Source: Gliomastix tumulicola
Taxonomy: Eukaryota; Ascomycota; Sordariomycetes; Hypocreales; Bionectriaceae
Reading direction: 5' to 3'
NCBI GenBank assembly: GCA_001599755.1
Contig: BCHX01000007.1
Location: 1,674,001 to 1,738,000, forward strand
Length of the DNA stretch: 64,000 nt
The notes below the pieces were generated by a model that saw only the letters and a program-made list of their open reading frames with translations, was not told the DNA's origin and made no database searches. A program made the position numbers and the translations under genes. Each line of letters opens with the position of its first letter. The first letter of the stretch is position 1. Positions 1 to 11,796 of the stretch are shown here, in pieces.

Positions 1-1
1 C

Positions 2-2415
2 ATGAGCCGTGGAGTGCAACACCCCATCCGAGGCTTGTTCCTCCGATACTATCTCTCCGGCCAAGCTAGAGACTTTCTTCCCGAGGGCGATGGCGACGGC
101 CCCGAGGGCAACCTGAGCGACTCCATCAACTTCGTCCTCACGAACTTTGTCGAGATGAACAAGCTATGGGTCCGCCTCCAGCACCAGGGCCATTCACGCG
201 AACGCGAGGCGAGATTGAGGGAAAGAAAAGAGTTGCAGCTTTTGGTGGGTAGCAACATCGTCAGACTTAGCCAGCTGGTCGATCTCGAGACGTACAAGAC
301 GAGCATCTTGGGTCCTCTGCTAGAGCAGGTTGTGCAATGCCGAGATGTCTTGGCCCAGGAATATCTTCTTGAGGTCATTACTCAGGTTTTCCCTGATGAG
401 TTCCACCTGCACACTCTCGACCAGTTCCTCGGCGCTGTGTCGCGTCTCAACCCTCACGTCAACGTCAAGGCCATCGTCATCGGCCTCATGGACCGCCTAT
501 CCGAGTACGCTGAAAGGGAGAGTGGAAAGGAGAAGGACGAGGACAAGGCTCAGGTGGAGGCTGACGCTCTGGCAAGCTTGCTCGAGAAGGTGAAGCTACA
601 GAAGGAAGCCGCACCAGCGAAGAAGCCCGCTTCGGACGCCCCGGCCGGCGAAGAGGCCCCTAAGGCTACCGAGGAGAACGGTGAGACGGAGGAACCTGAG
701 GCTACCGGCTCTGCTGAACCAGCTAGCGGTGACGATTCTAGCACGGTCGCTGATGGCGCAGCGGCCTCAGTTGCCGACACAGAGACGACAGCGGTTAATG
801 GCCAAGAGGGTGCAAGCGGCACTCCCGCTAGCATCCAGCTCTATGAGGTGTTCTTCGGACAAGTCAAGAACCTGGTGGAAGCCCAACACCTACCGATCCA
901 GGATATCATTGCCCTTCTTGTGTCGCTGGCGAATCTCGCACTTAACATCTACCCCAACCGACTTGACTACGTCAACCAGATTCTGGAATACGCCACCATT
1001 AAGACTCGTGAGCACATCAACAACGCCGACTTGCACACCCCGCCCGCGCAGCAGAACCTGCTCGCTCTGCTGCAGGCTCCTCTCAACCGCTATGCCTCCA
1101 TCTTCACAGCGCTCTCACTCCCCACCTACGTTCCGCTCTTCCAGTCTCAAACCTACCCCACTCGTCGCGCCGTGGCAGGAGGTGTTGCCCGAACCTTGCT
1201 TAAGAACCAGACAAAGATCTCCAAGACGGAGCAGCTGGAAAACGTCCTCGAGGTGCTTAACGTGCTTATCAAGGAGGGAACGCAAGCGCCACAGGGCTAC
1301 CCGGGCGCACCCCAACGACGAGCCGCGGAGACGGACGAGACCCTGGAGGAGCAGGGCTGGCTGGCAAGGATAGTGCACCTGCTGCAAGGCGACGACAACG
1401 ACACCCAGTTCAAGCTGCTGCAGATGACCCGCAAGGCATATAACGAAGGCGGCGAGCGCATCCGCACGACGACGCCTTCCCTCGTCACCGCTTCGTTCAA
1501 GCTCGCCAGGAGATTAAAGGTCCGCGAGCACTATGAGGATAACTGGGAGACGCAGAGCAATGCCCTGTACAAGTTCATCCACTCGACCATCAGCACGCTC
1601 TACACCCGAGTTAACGGCGCTGGAGCTGCGGAAATGGCACTCAGGCTCTTCGCTGCGGCGGGCCAGACGGCCGATCTCACCGGATTCGAGGAGGTTGCTT
1701 ACGAGTTCTTTGCCCAGGCCTTCACTGTGTACGAGGAGGCCGTGTCCGACTCCAAGGCTCAGTTCCAGGCTGTGTGCGTGATCGCATCGGCGCTCCACCT
1801 CACGCGGAACTTTGGCAGGGAGAACTACGACACGCTTATCACCAAGTGCGCGCAGCACGGGAGCAAGCTCTTGCGGAAACCCGACCAGTGCCGTGCTGTC
1901 TACCTAGCTAGTCACCTATGGTGGGCGAACCCTAATGTGTCAAACGGCGAGACGGAGGAGACAGAGGTAAGTGAACCAACTCATTTCTCTTCATATATGC
2001 ACCCAGGCTAACCAGCCCCCCCTGCAGCTCTACCGCGACGGCAAGCGTGTCCTCGAGTGTCTGCAGCGAGCTCTGCGTGTAGCCGACTCCTGCATGGAGA
2101 CGGCGACCTCCATCGAGCTCTTCGTCGAGATCCTCGACCGCTACGTCTACTACTTTGACCAGCAGAACGAATCGGTAAGCCAAACATCCATCCATCCATC
2201 CATCCATTCACCCACTCACAGTTGCCCCGGCTAACCATTCCTTCTTCCAGGTGACGACCAAGTATCTCAACGGCCTCATCGAGCTCATCCACTCCAACCT
2301 CAACGGCAACCAGCAGGACTCCGCCTCCATCGAGAGCAGCCGGAAGCACTTCCACCAGACCCTCGAGAACATCAGGAGTCGGCAGTACGAGGGCGTGGTC
2401 TTGTATCCTAGCTAG
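2..2415 (+). CDS. VPS35: Retromer subunit Vps35 (5'-truncated by window)
   Basis: Cargo-binding subunit of the retromer, which returns receptors from endosomes to the Golgi. Three exons are visible: 2-1966, 2028-2174 and 2251-2415 (stop TAG at 2413). Both introns are GT-AG and keep frame, giving 758 residues from the first in-window ATG. That ATG is unlikely to be the true start: the conserved N-terminal PRLYLM region of Vps35 is missing, so the gene begins left of the window. Conserved Vps35 sequence is clear, for example QLVGSNIVRLSQL-like and YLLEVITQVFPDEFHLHTL segments followed by the alpha-solenoid. Residues about 170-275 form an acidic, Ala/Glu-rich insert of low complexity, which I take to be a fungal linker. 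The last exon encodes the conserved C-terminal helices ending GVVLYPS. The gene is convergent with the Tre-like gene at 3276-6030. Confidence 0.93.
2184..2206. repeat. CATC microsatellite in VPS35 intron 2
   Basis: About five tandem CATC units lie inside the second VPS35 intron. The tract is non-coding and probably length-polymorphic. Confidence 0.8.
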
Positions 2416-3275
2416 ACGGAGATTTGACCCACGGCGCTGGCGGTGCGAAAGTTTTTTTTTTTCTTTTTCTTTTTTTGCTTCTTCCTCGTTTCAAGTATTG
2501 CTCTCTTTTGTATGGTCTTTCTTTTTTTTTTCTTTCCCTAGCGCCGCATTCCCCCCCATTTCAATGTCGAGGCTGTTGGCTGGTTCTTGGCTGAGGACTG
2601 TCTGTTGGAGAGGGGCGGATCGCTTTGTTGCTCCTACGAAAGCAGCAGACAGGTTCTTGGTAGATTGTTGTTGTTGTTGTTGTATATAAGGCGAGTCAGG
2701 AGTCGGAAGTAGAGTTGTGTACAGAGTAGCAAAAAGGAGAAATATCATCCAGGCCGATTCGCGTCACGTAGGAAGTGAACCAGCAGAGAAAAGGTTACTC
2801 AAAACAGTCATATATGCAGGCATTAGCTGTATCGACATAGAATCAGGGCGCAGAGCCAATAAAAAATCAAGACCGCTCGCGTCACGGCAACAGCGATCTC
2901 CCCTCCAACTATCAAGAGCAAGCGAATATACCCAACAGAACCAAAATCCCCCCTTTCTCCCCAGCTCTCGACATCCTCTCCATCAGCCGGGGAAGAGAGA
3001 GATTGATTGTCCTTTGATTGTCCGAAACTCCGTGCGATGCCCACTGAAGAAGGCCTTTGTAGCCTCCAAATTTGAAAAAGGAAAAAAAAAAAGTGACAGG
3101 TAAGGAAGGAGTACAAGGAGGGTTGTGTAGGGCCACCAATGAAAGAGGGCTCAAACTGACGCTAGTTTCGACAAAAACACAAGTTCGGAGCGTGGATGGC
3201 CCATCCGAATTATTGGAAGAGACTGGCGGTGGCCGAATCAGACGTCTCGGTGAAATGCAGTGCCATATTCGCCTT
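2416..3275. other. Intergenic, convergent 3' ends
   Basis: This lies between the VPS35 stop and the stop of the Tre-like gene. It is T-rich just after VPS35 (2450-2535) and holds a short TTG run near 2666-2683. The open frames here are short and have no protein-like composition. I read it as two 3' UTRs and see no gene. Confidence 0.7.
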
Positions 3276-6030
3276 CTATATGATCAGCACCTTCGCGGCG
3301 CTGTTTAGAATGTCTGAAGTCTTGGCGATGAATCGTTTAGCTTCGTCCCAGTTCTTGTCCTCGATCAAGTCGCGGATAGCTGGGAAGAAGGCTTCGTCGT
3401 AGCCAGACCATCGCTGAGGGCCGAAAACGACGTGCTTGAACTGGGTACGGTTGGGAATCTATGATCAAGGTCAGTTCATCATCCAGAGGTATGAGAGTCA
3501 ACGAGGAAAGACTTACACCTCCTCCCCGTTCAAGATCGAGAAGCGCTGTCTCAAACGCTGCCATCCTCTCGTTGTAGTCGAGCCGGGCTTGCCCAACATC
3601 ATTGCCTTCCCAACCTCCGCTCTGCATCACAAGGTGGTCCCATTTCTGCTCCCATTGTGCGAATGTGTCGGCATTGTTCTTCACTTGTAGTGCAGCGTCC
3701 TTGAGTTCCTTGAAGTCCAAGGATACATCGTGGTCCTTGGTCTGAGACTTGGCCCATTTCTCGAGGTCGTCAACCCACACCTTGAGCTTGTCTCCATATG
3801 CAGGCAAATCAAAAGGCATGATTGACTTGTCTGCAAGATCGAGAATCATGAGACCCACAACCTGAGCCATGAGCCCGTGATAGGTGAAGTCCGGATCAAT
3901 GACACTTTCTACCAGTTCGAAGTTGTCGTAGCTGGAGTGGTAGGGGAAGTCTCCGCGGAACTCGAGGTCGATAGAGCTCGTCCCGGCGATATCTTGGAAG
4001 GCGACATAGTCACTTCCCGCCCCAAGCCCTTCCAAATCCTGCCCCCTATCCTCCCAGAGTTCTCGCAGAGTCTGATTCAGCTTTGGGTCCTGGATGCGCC
4101 CGAGGGCATGGAGCAGCGACTTTCGAAGCACAGGGGAGCCAGCTGCGTGGAATTCGGTACCAGCCACAACCGTGTCGAGATTGATGTACGCGAACGCGTT
4201 CTCGCGCAACGATTTGACGTTGTTCTCGACGTATTCGGTCGATCCGATAAGGTTGTACTCTTCGGCATCCCACGACATGAACTCGATGGACCGAAGTGGT
4301 CGCCAGCCTCGGATAATGAGATCCCCAAAAATGCGAGCCATCTCGATCATGACAGCAGTCCCGCTGTGGGGGTCAGTTGCCCCAAATGCCCATGCGTCTC
4401 TGTGGTTGCCGATGATGATTGACTTGGCCGACTGCTCCATACCCAGGATCTTCCCGTACACATTCCAGATCGGTTGCCTCTCGTTCTCGTCCTGCTCGTT
4501 TCGGACGCGCACAATGGGTGACTTATGATCGCCTGTCCACCATTCCTTAACGTCTGGGACGCTTCCCTTCCACTCATCAGGGACTTTCTCGCCATGTCCC
4601 TTGAGAAATTGGAGAAGCACCTGCGCATCTCTCCAAGCTAGCGGCAGACTTGGAATCTTGTTGAGACCAGGAGACTCGTCAACCTTCATTCTGGGCTGTC
4701 CGTCCTTGCTCTCCCAGCCAGGGGTGAGCACATCACCAATAACCCAGCTCATCAGACTGACCGAGCCGCGCTGCACGCCGTCAGCGGGCATGAATCGACC
4801 ATTTGGTGCCACTTCTCCCTTCGAAAACCCGTCATCCTCGGGGTCGCTGTAGATGAGACAGCCGGCAAAGCCAGCTTCTTCGGCCGCCTTGACCTTCAAG
4901 GCACGGTCTCCTTGCGTGCCGCCGTACCTGACAAGGGCGATGGCACCTTTGGTATCGATCTTCCTGTCCTTGAGGTTCTTGAAGTCGTCGCGCGAGCCGT
5001 AGTTGGCGTAGATCAGTGGCCCTCGAACATCGCCCGACTTAGAGTGGCCGTGGAAAGCGTATGTTTGGTGTCCAGCAGTCTCCTCACCAAGATCCTCCTC
5101 TTCCAGCGTGGCAGCCCATATTGACTTGTCCCCGTCCATAATCTCCACGCTTCTGCCGTCTTTGCGAGGGTAGTTGAGATACACACTGTACTCATCTACC
5201 AGGACTTCGTCGAGCCCGGCCCTGGCGAACATGCTGTCCACATCCATGGCAGTCGCATAGTCGCCCTCTGTACCAGCAATATGCGCGTAGCTTGAGAAGT
5301 GCTTCACCGAAGCGCGTAGCCTCCTAGGATCGACGCTGTTGAGAATGTGCACCCGGAGATCCTCGGCATTGAATCGGAAGCCTCCACCAAGACGGCCGTT
5401 GAAAGTAAACACGTCCGTAGCGAACAGGAGATAGATGAAGCCGAGGATGATGGTGATGGCAAGCACGCGCGCAAACATGACAAAGGCCACCATCCTATCG
5501 ATCTTGGGGATCTGCCACCGTCGCGTCTCGGTCGCCGTCTGGCTCTCCTCCGTCTCGGTTTCGCCGCTCGCGCCAGCATCGTCAGCAGCTTCGGGTCGTT
5601 GCGGGAGTTGTATTCGTATTCTTGGTAGCCGCGGTAATCTCGGTCGCCACGACCACTTCCACTTCGGTAGCGAGAACCCTATGCGCTTCCCCCAGGAGAG
5701 ACCACGCGAGTTGGACGGCTCCTCTATATCCAACTCTTCCACTTCCCGCCGCACCTGGGCGGCCTCTTCATCATCGGTGTCGCTTTCGAGCAGACTCGCA
5801 ATGTCGGAGTCGTCTGATTCGACCGTGGGCTGGCGGTACCCATTAGGGCGTCTCGAGGACCCGGGGACGGTCTCCGGGCGGCGTAGTAATGATTGCGACT
5901 CTGTTTCGTGGTGGTCGACGGATGATCTCGAGGGTGGCCAATCGTAGTCTTGGCGGCTGCTTCCCGCCAGCGCCTCATCGTACGTCGGCGGCACGGGATC
6001 GTAGAACGGCTGCTTCTCCGAAGGCGCCAT
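3276..6030 (-). CDS. Tre1/Tre2-like transferrin-receptor family protein (M28B peptidase fold)
   Basis: Single-pass type II membrane protein of the glutamate carboxypeptidase II/transferrin receptor family. In yeast, Tre1 and Tre2 act as adaptors for the Rsp5 ubiquitin ligase in vacuolar sorting of metal transporters. Exon 1 is 6030-3517 and exon 2 is 3458-3276, giving 898 residues. The intron (GTAAGT donor) replaces a read-through tail with the normal C-terminal dimerisation helix region. The cytosolic N-terminus carries a PPTY motif at residues 14-17, the kind bound by Rsp5/Nedd4 WW domains. It is followed by an acidic stretch and a basic WKWSWRPRLPRLPR stretch. The transmembrane helix is at about 181-205. 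A PA domain and the M28 domain follow. All five expected zinc ligands seem present: NHRDAW plus the downstream ATDPHS Asp, WDAEEYN, YINLD and YHSSYDN. The alternative name is a Vps70-like peptidase; the PPTY favours Tre. Confidence 0.85.
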
Positions 6031-6786
6031 GATAGGCTACCTAGTCGAGCGATAGGCTCGGTGGTGTCTCGTCGATACCGTGTCGCGGTCGTCGGCCATG
6101 AGACGAGCGAGCCACTGCCCAGCGAAGGGTGGAGGAGACGGAGGGACGGGGTGAGGGAGCGTGTAGCAATCAGAAGAAGGAACGTCAATGGAATTACAGG
6201 GGAGTGCAAAGAGCGAAGTACATAATGGTAAAAACGAAATCAGCGATCGTGTCTTCTCCTTCCCGCCCGCGATTTTTTGGTCCGCTGGGGCTCACGTCAC
6301 AGAAAAGTTGGACAGGAGAGTGTGCATGCAGGATGCGAAATGTATCAGGAGGCGTCGTCTCTTGGTATCGTCCACGTAAGAAGGGGACGGACCCTTTTGC
6401 TGGGACCTTTCCGTTTTGGCATAGGCCTCCTTTCTTGACTCCGCAACATTCGTTACAGGCTTGGTTTCTTGGCGGCAGCGAGGAATCGGACGGGTTACAT
6501 AAGCTTCGGGTGGTGTGATACGAGGGGCTGGGTGACAGAAAGATGACAGGAACGGACCGTGGAAATTTACGCATCGTGATGGGCAACTTTAATGTCGGTT
6601 GTCGCCGAGGCTGATACTCTCGCGAATGCCATCCAGAAAATTGATTCGATATCCATATAGAAATCAAATAGCGAAGAACGCATATCGCCCTAAAACATAA
6701 CCCACGCTAAATGATTTTCCCAGCATGCTCGTATGCCCAGTCTGTCTGCCTGCCCGTAAAGCGCATAGCTTCTCCAATGTCCTCAA
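6031..6786. other. Intergenic, promoter of the Tre-like gene
   Basis: This lies between the start of the Tre-like gene (minus) and the stop of the Dap1-like gene (minus). It has no convincing coding region or RNA gene, and the ORFs on both strands lack protein-like composition. It presumably carries the Tre-like promoter and the Dap1-like 3' UTR. Confidence 0.6.
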
Positions 6787-7371
6787 CTACGCACCCTTTG
6801 TCGCATTGTACTCATCCACAGACACCAACTTGCCCACGACGTCGTACTTCTCAAGGAACCTCCCCTCCCAACCCTCCAGCGCTTCGACCTCGTCCTTGCC
6901 CAGACCCTCCAGCGGATCCAGAGGACCGTCGAGATCCTCGGTGAGCATATCCTCGTCGAAGCTGCCACAGGCAAGCCCGCGACTGGCGTCCCGTCCCGCA
7001 AAGTTGGAGTAGGGCCCGCCGGGACCGTAGAAGTTACGGCCGGCAGAGACGTCGAAGACCCTGCCCCGGACGGCGAAGTAGATGGGCTTGCCGTCCTCGC
7101 CGTTGTACGGGAGGAGAGTATGCGGGGTGTAGGTTCGGAAGACGATGGCCGGGGCGGCACGGGGGATGACGGCTGGCTCCTTGGGGCGCAGGAGAAGGTA
7201 GATCGCGTAGACCGCTCCGGCGACTAGGATCGCATTGAGGGGTGTGAAGAGCTCGGCGCTGCGCATTATGCGACATTAGAAGAGGATTGCAAGCGGCGTG
7301 AGTGCTGACAAACGTTACCTCGTGGGTTCCCTGGCGGCCTGGTCAGCCATGTGCTGGGAGACGTGGTCCAT
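6787..7371 (-). CDS. DAP1: Dap1-like haem-binding protein (MAPR family, cytochrome b5 fold)
   Basis: Membrane-associated progesterone receptor (MAPR) family. In yeast and Aspergillus, Dap1/DapA binds haem and supports sterol P450s such as CYP51. I assign two exons: 7371-7319 and 7258-6787, joined across a 60-nt intron with GTAACG donor and GCGCAG acceptor, giving 174 residues. An in-frame ATG at 7350 would give 167 residues starting MADQAARE, which looks more like fungal Dap1 starts; I cannot choose between them. The ATG at 7266 is an artefact of reading into the intron. One hydrophobic segment (LNAILVAGAVYAIYLLL) precedes the b5-like domain. That domain has the MAPR features YFAVRGRVFDV and FYGPGGPYSNFAGRDASRG, whose tyrosines are the haem-ligand candidates. 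The length fits the family. Confidence 0.85.
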
Positions 7372-8215
7372 GGCCTCAGCAGAGTTGTTGCGTGGCGTGA
7401 AATTCAGTCTGCGCTCTCTGTAGATTCAGAGGAGGGGTGCTGGAGAAAAGAGCTCGAGGAACAGTCGGATGGGAGGCTTCGGTAGATAAGCTTGGAGTTC
7501 CCGGGCGCGGCGGTTGTCCAGTGCGCTGTAGCTGCGACTTTACCCCACGACGCTGACCTGTCGGCCGTCTCCAATTCGGGCAACTTGGTCCCGGTGGGGC
7601 ATCGCCAGAACTGAATGGATGGACATCGAATTCCATACCACAGTTTTGGTGACTTCGGTCGACCTCAAAACTGAGCGCATTTGCAGAGGTACTTATGATT
7701 GAGGGTCATGCTACGTTATCAATCAAGATCCATGTTTCAGGGTTCATCCTAATGAGGCTTTAAGATGCAGGTAGACATGCACGTGTATTCCTGTCTTGCA
7801 CTGTAGTTCTGGCATACCCGGCAACGGAGCACCTTATGCTACGAAGAAAAGCACCAGACAACGTCTATTACAGGTGCTGGAAGAAAGCATAAGAAAGACG
7901 CATAGACTCATTACGCTACATGTGAATACATGGTAAATTTCATAGGAACTAAACAAGTGGCACCTCGGTATATTCATCGTCTCGCCATGGAGGGAAACAA
8001 GCACCAAGGATTGTTCTTGATTGGCATCAACGTGGGATTCATGATGCAATTGTCGGCCCCAGCTCTTATAGACTCTCTTCTAGAGCAAGGCTCCGGAGTC
8101 ACAAGCTTGAATGTTGAAGTTTGGAGCGTCCTGGTTGCTGATTGAAGCATTCACGGGCAGTTTCAGCATGGGGACACATTCATAAAATGCATCAAGGCTC
8201 AAAATGGCACGCCTT
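7372..8215. other. Intergenic, upstream of Dap1-like gene and tRNA
   Basis: It contains the Dap1-like promoter and the 5' flank of tRNA-Ala. No protein-coding region is supported: the open frames at 7376-7636 and 7834-8145 have no recognisable composition or motif. Confidence 0.6.
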
Positions 8216-8307
8216 GGGGTTATGGTCTAGTGGTCTGACGTCACATTTGCATGTGCACTCGCAAGCTTCCTTTGTGAAGGTCCCGGGTTCGATCCCCGGT
8301 AGCTCCA
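8216..8307 (+). tRNA. tRNA-Ala(UGC) with a 20-nt intron
   Basis: Folded by hand. The acceptor stem pairs 8216-8222 with 8300-8306 and includes a G3-U70 wobble, the hallmark identity element of tRNA-Ala. The discriminator is A at 8307. D stem 8225-8227 pairs 8237-8239. Anticodon stem TCACA 8241-8245 pairs TGTGA 8273-8277. The anticodon is TGC at 8248-8250, with A37 at 8251. The intron is 8252-8271, at the canonical 37/38 position, and its GCAA (8261-8264) can pair with the TTGC spanning the anticodon, as usual for eukaryotic tRNA introns. The T arm is 8283-8299 with loop TTCGATC. Confidence 0.92.
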
Positions 8308-8735
8308 CACTTTTTGGACTTTTTCACAGAGTCCTAATCCTTTTTGCTTGCCCTATCCCAGTGGTGCTGTCAACACGCGGTCAAAGCGCGGCTACTCGAG
8401 GCACAACGGAATCGTTCCACGATCCAGTTTCCAGGTGACAGGTATCACCTCACCGGGAGAGTCCCCGCATTCGGAGCGTGGGAAGTGGTAAAAGCGGGGC
8501 CAACCCGCGATGACTCTGGAGGGGCATCTTTTTTCCTTCCGGGCCTCCGACTTGCGTGACTCAAGTTTTCCCCCCGAAGTCAACGATTAAAGTCAGGTTC
8601 TTCTTCCCTGAACTTAATCATTCTTCCATTCTTCTCGGTTCGATTTGTTCTTGGTTGGAATCTTGACTGTCAATTTCCACCGCAGCTGTTGTCGTCAGAA
8701 ATCCCAGCGCCGCACAACCCCGCAGTCCCTTCAAG
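8308..8735. other. LEU4 promoter and 5' leader
   Basis: Apart from the tRNA terminator I see no gene. The stretch leads into the LEU4 start at 8736 and presumably holds its promoter. Near 8596-8625 there are two AATCATT/TTAATC-like elements, but I cannot assign a factor. Confidence 0.5.
8311..8315 (+). terminator. RNA polymerase III terminator of tRNA-Ala
   Basis: A TTTTT run starts four bases after the tRNA discriminator base. A second T5 run follows within ten bases. Confidence 0.8.
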
Positions 8736-10982
8736 ATGCCGATGTAGGTGACCCTGATCTCGGCTTTGAGCTGAATTCCTATAGCTACGCCGCAGATGAC
8801 TGACCTCGTACCTACCGATAACCAGGCTCAAGGAACCGTGGAAGAAATACAAGCCCTTCCCTCCCCTCAATCTTCCCGACCGGCAATGGCCCTCAAAGTC
8901 CATCACCAAGGCTCCCCGCTGGCTGGAAACCAGTCTCCGTGATGGCAACCAGAGCAATCCGGACCCAATGGTACGCATCTTCCATCCCCAGCTCGCTCTC
9001 ATACAATGATGCGCTGGTCCTTCCCGCATCTTGGCATTGCCATTCGAGCAAGTGGCTGACCATCTTGGTACGAATTATAGAATGGAGAGGAGAAATGGCG
9101 CTTCTTCAAGGTCCTCTGCGATGTCGGCTTCAAGGAAATCGAGGTGTCCTTCCCTTCTGCCTCCGACACCGACTTCGACTTTACGAGACGCCTGGTCGAG
9201 ACTCCCGGCGCGATCCCCGACGACGTTGCGATCCAGGTCCTGTCGCCATGCCGACCTGACCTGATCAAGCGGACTGTTGAGGCCGTCACGGGCGCGAAGA
9301 ACGCTATTATTCACATCTATCTCGCCACCAGCGAGTGCTTCCGGAGAGTGGTCTTCAACTACTCCGAGGAGGACACCCTCAACCTCGCCGTGCACTGCAC
9401 CAAGGTTGTCAGGTCTCTGACGAAAGACGACCCCGCGCAGTCAGGCACCAACTGGCAGTTCGAGTTCAGCCCCGAGTGCTTCTCCGATACGTCGCCCGAG
9501 TTCGCCGTCAAGGTCTGCAACGCTGTCAAGGACGCTTGGGGGCCTACGGTCGAGGCGCCTATCATCATCAACCTGCCCGCTACGGTCGAGTGTGCGTCCT
9601 GCAACATCTTCGCCGACCAGGTTGAGTACTTCTGCAGGAACATCTCGGAGCGCGAGAAGGTCTGCGTCAGTCTGCACAACCACAATGACAGAGGCACGGC
9701 CGTTGCGGCGGCTGAGCTGGCCCAGATGGCTGGCGCCGACAGAGTGGTATGTATCAACACGCCGTCCCGACATCACCAAATACATGGCACTGACATTACG
9801 TTTAATAGGAGGGCTGCGTCCTTGGCAACGGAGAGAGAACAGGAAACTGTGATCTTCTCACCCTGGCTCTGAACCTGTACACTCAGGGAGTGCCTCCTAA
9901 TCTGGACTTCTCCGACCTAAATAAGGTGATCGACGTGGTGGAGGACTGCAACAAGATGCCCGTCCATCCTCGCACTCCGTATGCCGGCTCCCTAGTTATG
10001 AGTGCCTTCTCGGGAAGTCATCAGTCAGCCATCAAGAAGACCTTGGAGCATCGCGAGAAGGAGGGCAAGGCGTACGAGGACCACTGGCAGATCGCATATC
10101 TCCCTCTAGACCCGGGAGATATCGGCCGCACCTACGAGGCTATCATCCGCGTCAACTCCCAGAGTGGCAAGGGCGGCGCTGCCTGGATCGTCCTGCGCAA
10201 ACTTCAGCTGGATATCCCTCGTGGCCTCCAGGTTGCCTTCTCCACCATCGTCCAGAAGCAGGCCGACGGTCTCGGCCGCGAGCTCCTGCCCGAGGAAATC
10301 ACCACTCTCTTCGAATCGACCTACTTCCTCCGCGAGAACCCGTGGTTCTCCCTCATCGACTACTCCATCACCCCCGATCGGTCGAGGTCTCCCGCGCCGC
10401 CGGAGCCGGGCAAGACGCAGGAGACCAAGAACTTGATGCGTGTGTTCGAGGGTGTCGTCCAGGTCCATGGCAAGGAGATCAAGCTTCGCGGACGCGGCAA
10501 CGGTCCCATCTCTAGCATGGCGAACGCTCTGAAGGATGTTGGCGTTGACCTGGATGTCCATGACTACAAGGAGCATGCCATCGGTGAGGGTCGTGGCGTC
10601 AAGGCCGCGTCGTATATCGAGTGCAAGATTGCGAACACCAAGCAGATGGTGTGGGGTGTCGGTATTCATGAGGATGTGGTCCAGAGTTCCCTGATTGCGC
10701 TCCTGAGCGCTGCCAGCAGTGTAAGTTACCTCGTCATTTCTGGTGCCGACCTTTCTCGTCGCCCCAGCTGCTTCCTTCTTCCTTGTTTGTAAATGCGGTT
10801 TACTGACACATCGATCTGTGTAGTTCATGACGAGCCGCCCTGGAAGCCCTATCCTAAAACCAGTGGCAACTCGCCCGGCCACTCTAGACCCTAACGATGC
10901 CAATGGATCAGCAAGCACTGGCGCTCCCCAGGAGATCTCCAGTCTGGTCTCTGTCCTGGAGGACAAGGTCAACGGCCAGTAG
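8736..10982 (+). CDS. LEU4: 2-isopropylmalate synthase
   Basis: Condenses acetyl-CoA with 2-oxoisovalerate, the first committed step of leucine synthesis. Five exons keep frame: 8736-8743, 8826-8970, 9081-9746, 9809-10720 and 10824-10982, giving 629 residues. The first coding exon is only 8 nt and encodes MPM together with the next exon. The N-terminal reads KEPWKKYKPFPPLNLPDRQWP, typical of fungal Leu4, and is followed by the catalytic SLRDGNQSNPDPM motif. The metal-binding SLHNHNDRGTAVA and the GCVLGNGERTGN region follow. The C-terminal third (from about residue 455) is the regulatory domain that gives leucine feedback in this family. No clear mitochondrial presequence precedes MPMLKEPW, so this start gives a probably cytosolic form. 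The gene is convergent with the NADAR gene. Confidence 0.93.
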
Positions 10983-11186
10983 AGCCGCACTGGGAGGGGG
11001 ATATATGGCGGTGGATACGGAGGATGCTTGCTACTGACCAAAAGTTTACGCAATTGCGTATTTGTTTTATTAAGGGGACCTAGCTGCCTAGTACTCGTAG
11101 GGTTTATCGGGAGGTGACCCAGAGCGGTCGTGAATCAAAAGCAATCTGCCTCTTTCGCGTATACAGAACCATCCGCAACTGTAGCA

Positions 11187-11796
11187 TCAAGCGTCCGTCT
11201 TCTTCCCGGCCGCCGCCGCCGCCGCCGCATCACGCCTCACCTCCTCCCTCACCTTCACCAAGGCCTTCCCCAGAAGATTCTGCCCCCATTTGCTCCTATT
11301 CTGCTGCGCGTTCTCCGCCGTGAAGCCGATGCCCCAGATCTTGTCGTACGGACTCGCCTCGACAAGGTACCGGTCGCCCGTGTCGAGAAGCTTCGCGAGG
11401 AGCTCATCGCCGCCCCCGACCGGCTTCGTGACCTTGAGGAGGTTGCCCCGGTACACGATCTGCTCCTTGTTCTCGTCCCACACATCGTGGTTGAAGCCCG
11501 AGACCTGGCGGCCTAGCTCCTTGGCCTCGCGCGGGTGCGACGCGACGAGGATCTTCTCTGCGATGGCGGTGTCTTTGAAGAGGAGGGCTTTCTGGTACAT
11601 CATGTAGCTTTTGGTGCCGGTGTCAGTCAGTCTTGCGGCGCGGCTGCGTGAGCCCCGGGGGGGGGGTTGCTCACTGCTCTGCCGTGTCGTAGACGATCTT
11701 CTCGTCATCGTCGTGGAAGGGACAGTAATACCACTGAGAGAGCCAGGGCGAGTCTCCCCTAGTCTCTCGCCAAAAGTAAACATGTTTCTCAGTCAT
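11187..11796 (-). CDS. NADAR-family protein (YbiA-like N-glycosidase fold)
   Basis: Members of the NADAR/DUF1768 family hydrolyse N-glycosidic bonds of riboflavin-pathway intermediates or ADP-ribose-like molecules. Exon 1 is 11796-11675 and exon 2 is 11607-11187, giving 180 residues. The intron has a GTGAGC donor and AAAAG acceptor. Splicing restores the family motif TAEHYMMYQKALLF. Other family blocks are LSQWYYCPF near the N-terminus, ILVASHPREAKELGRQV in the middle and IWGIGFTAENA with LLGKALVKVRE near the end. The Ala-rich tail before KKTDA is probably disordered. The length matches single-domain fungal members. The substrate cannot be told from the sequence. Confidence 0.88.

Noticed and set aside
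11187..11796. NADAR gene as a defence-system component
   Set aside because: NADAR proteins occur in some bacterial defence contexts, but here the gene is a lone fungal homologue among housekeeping genes.
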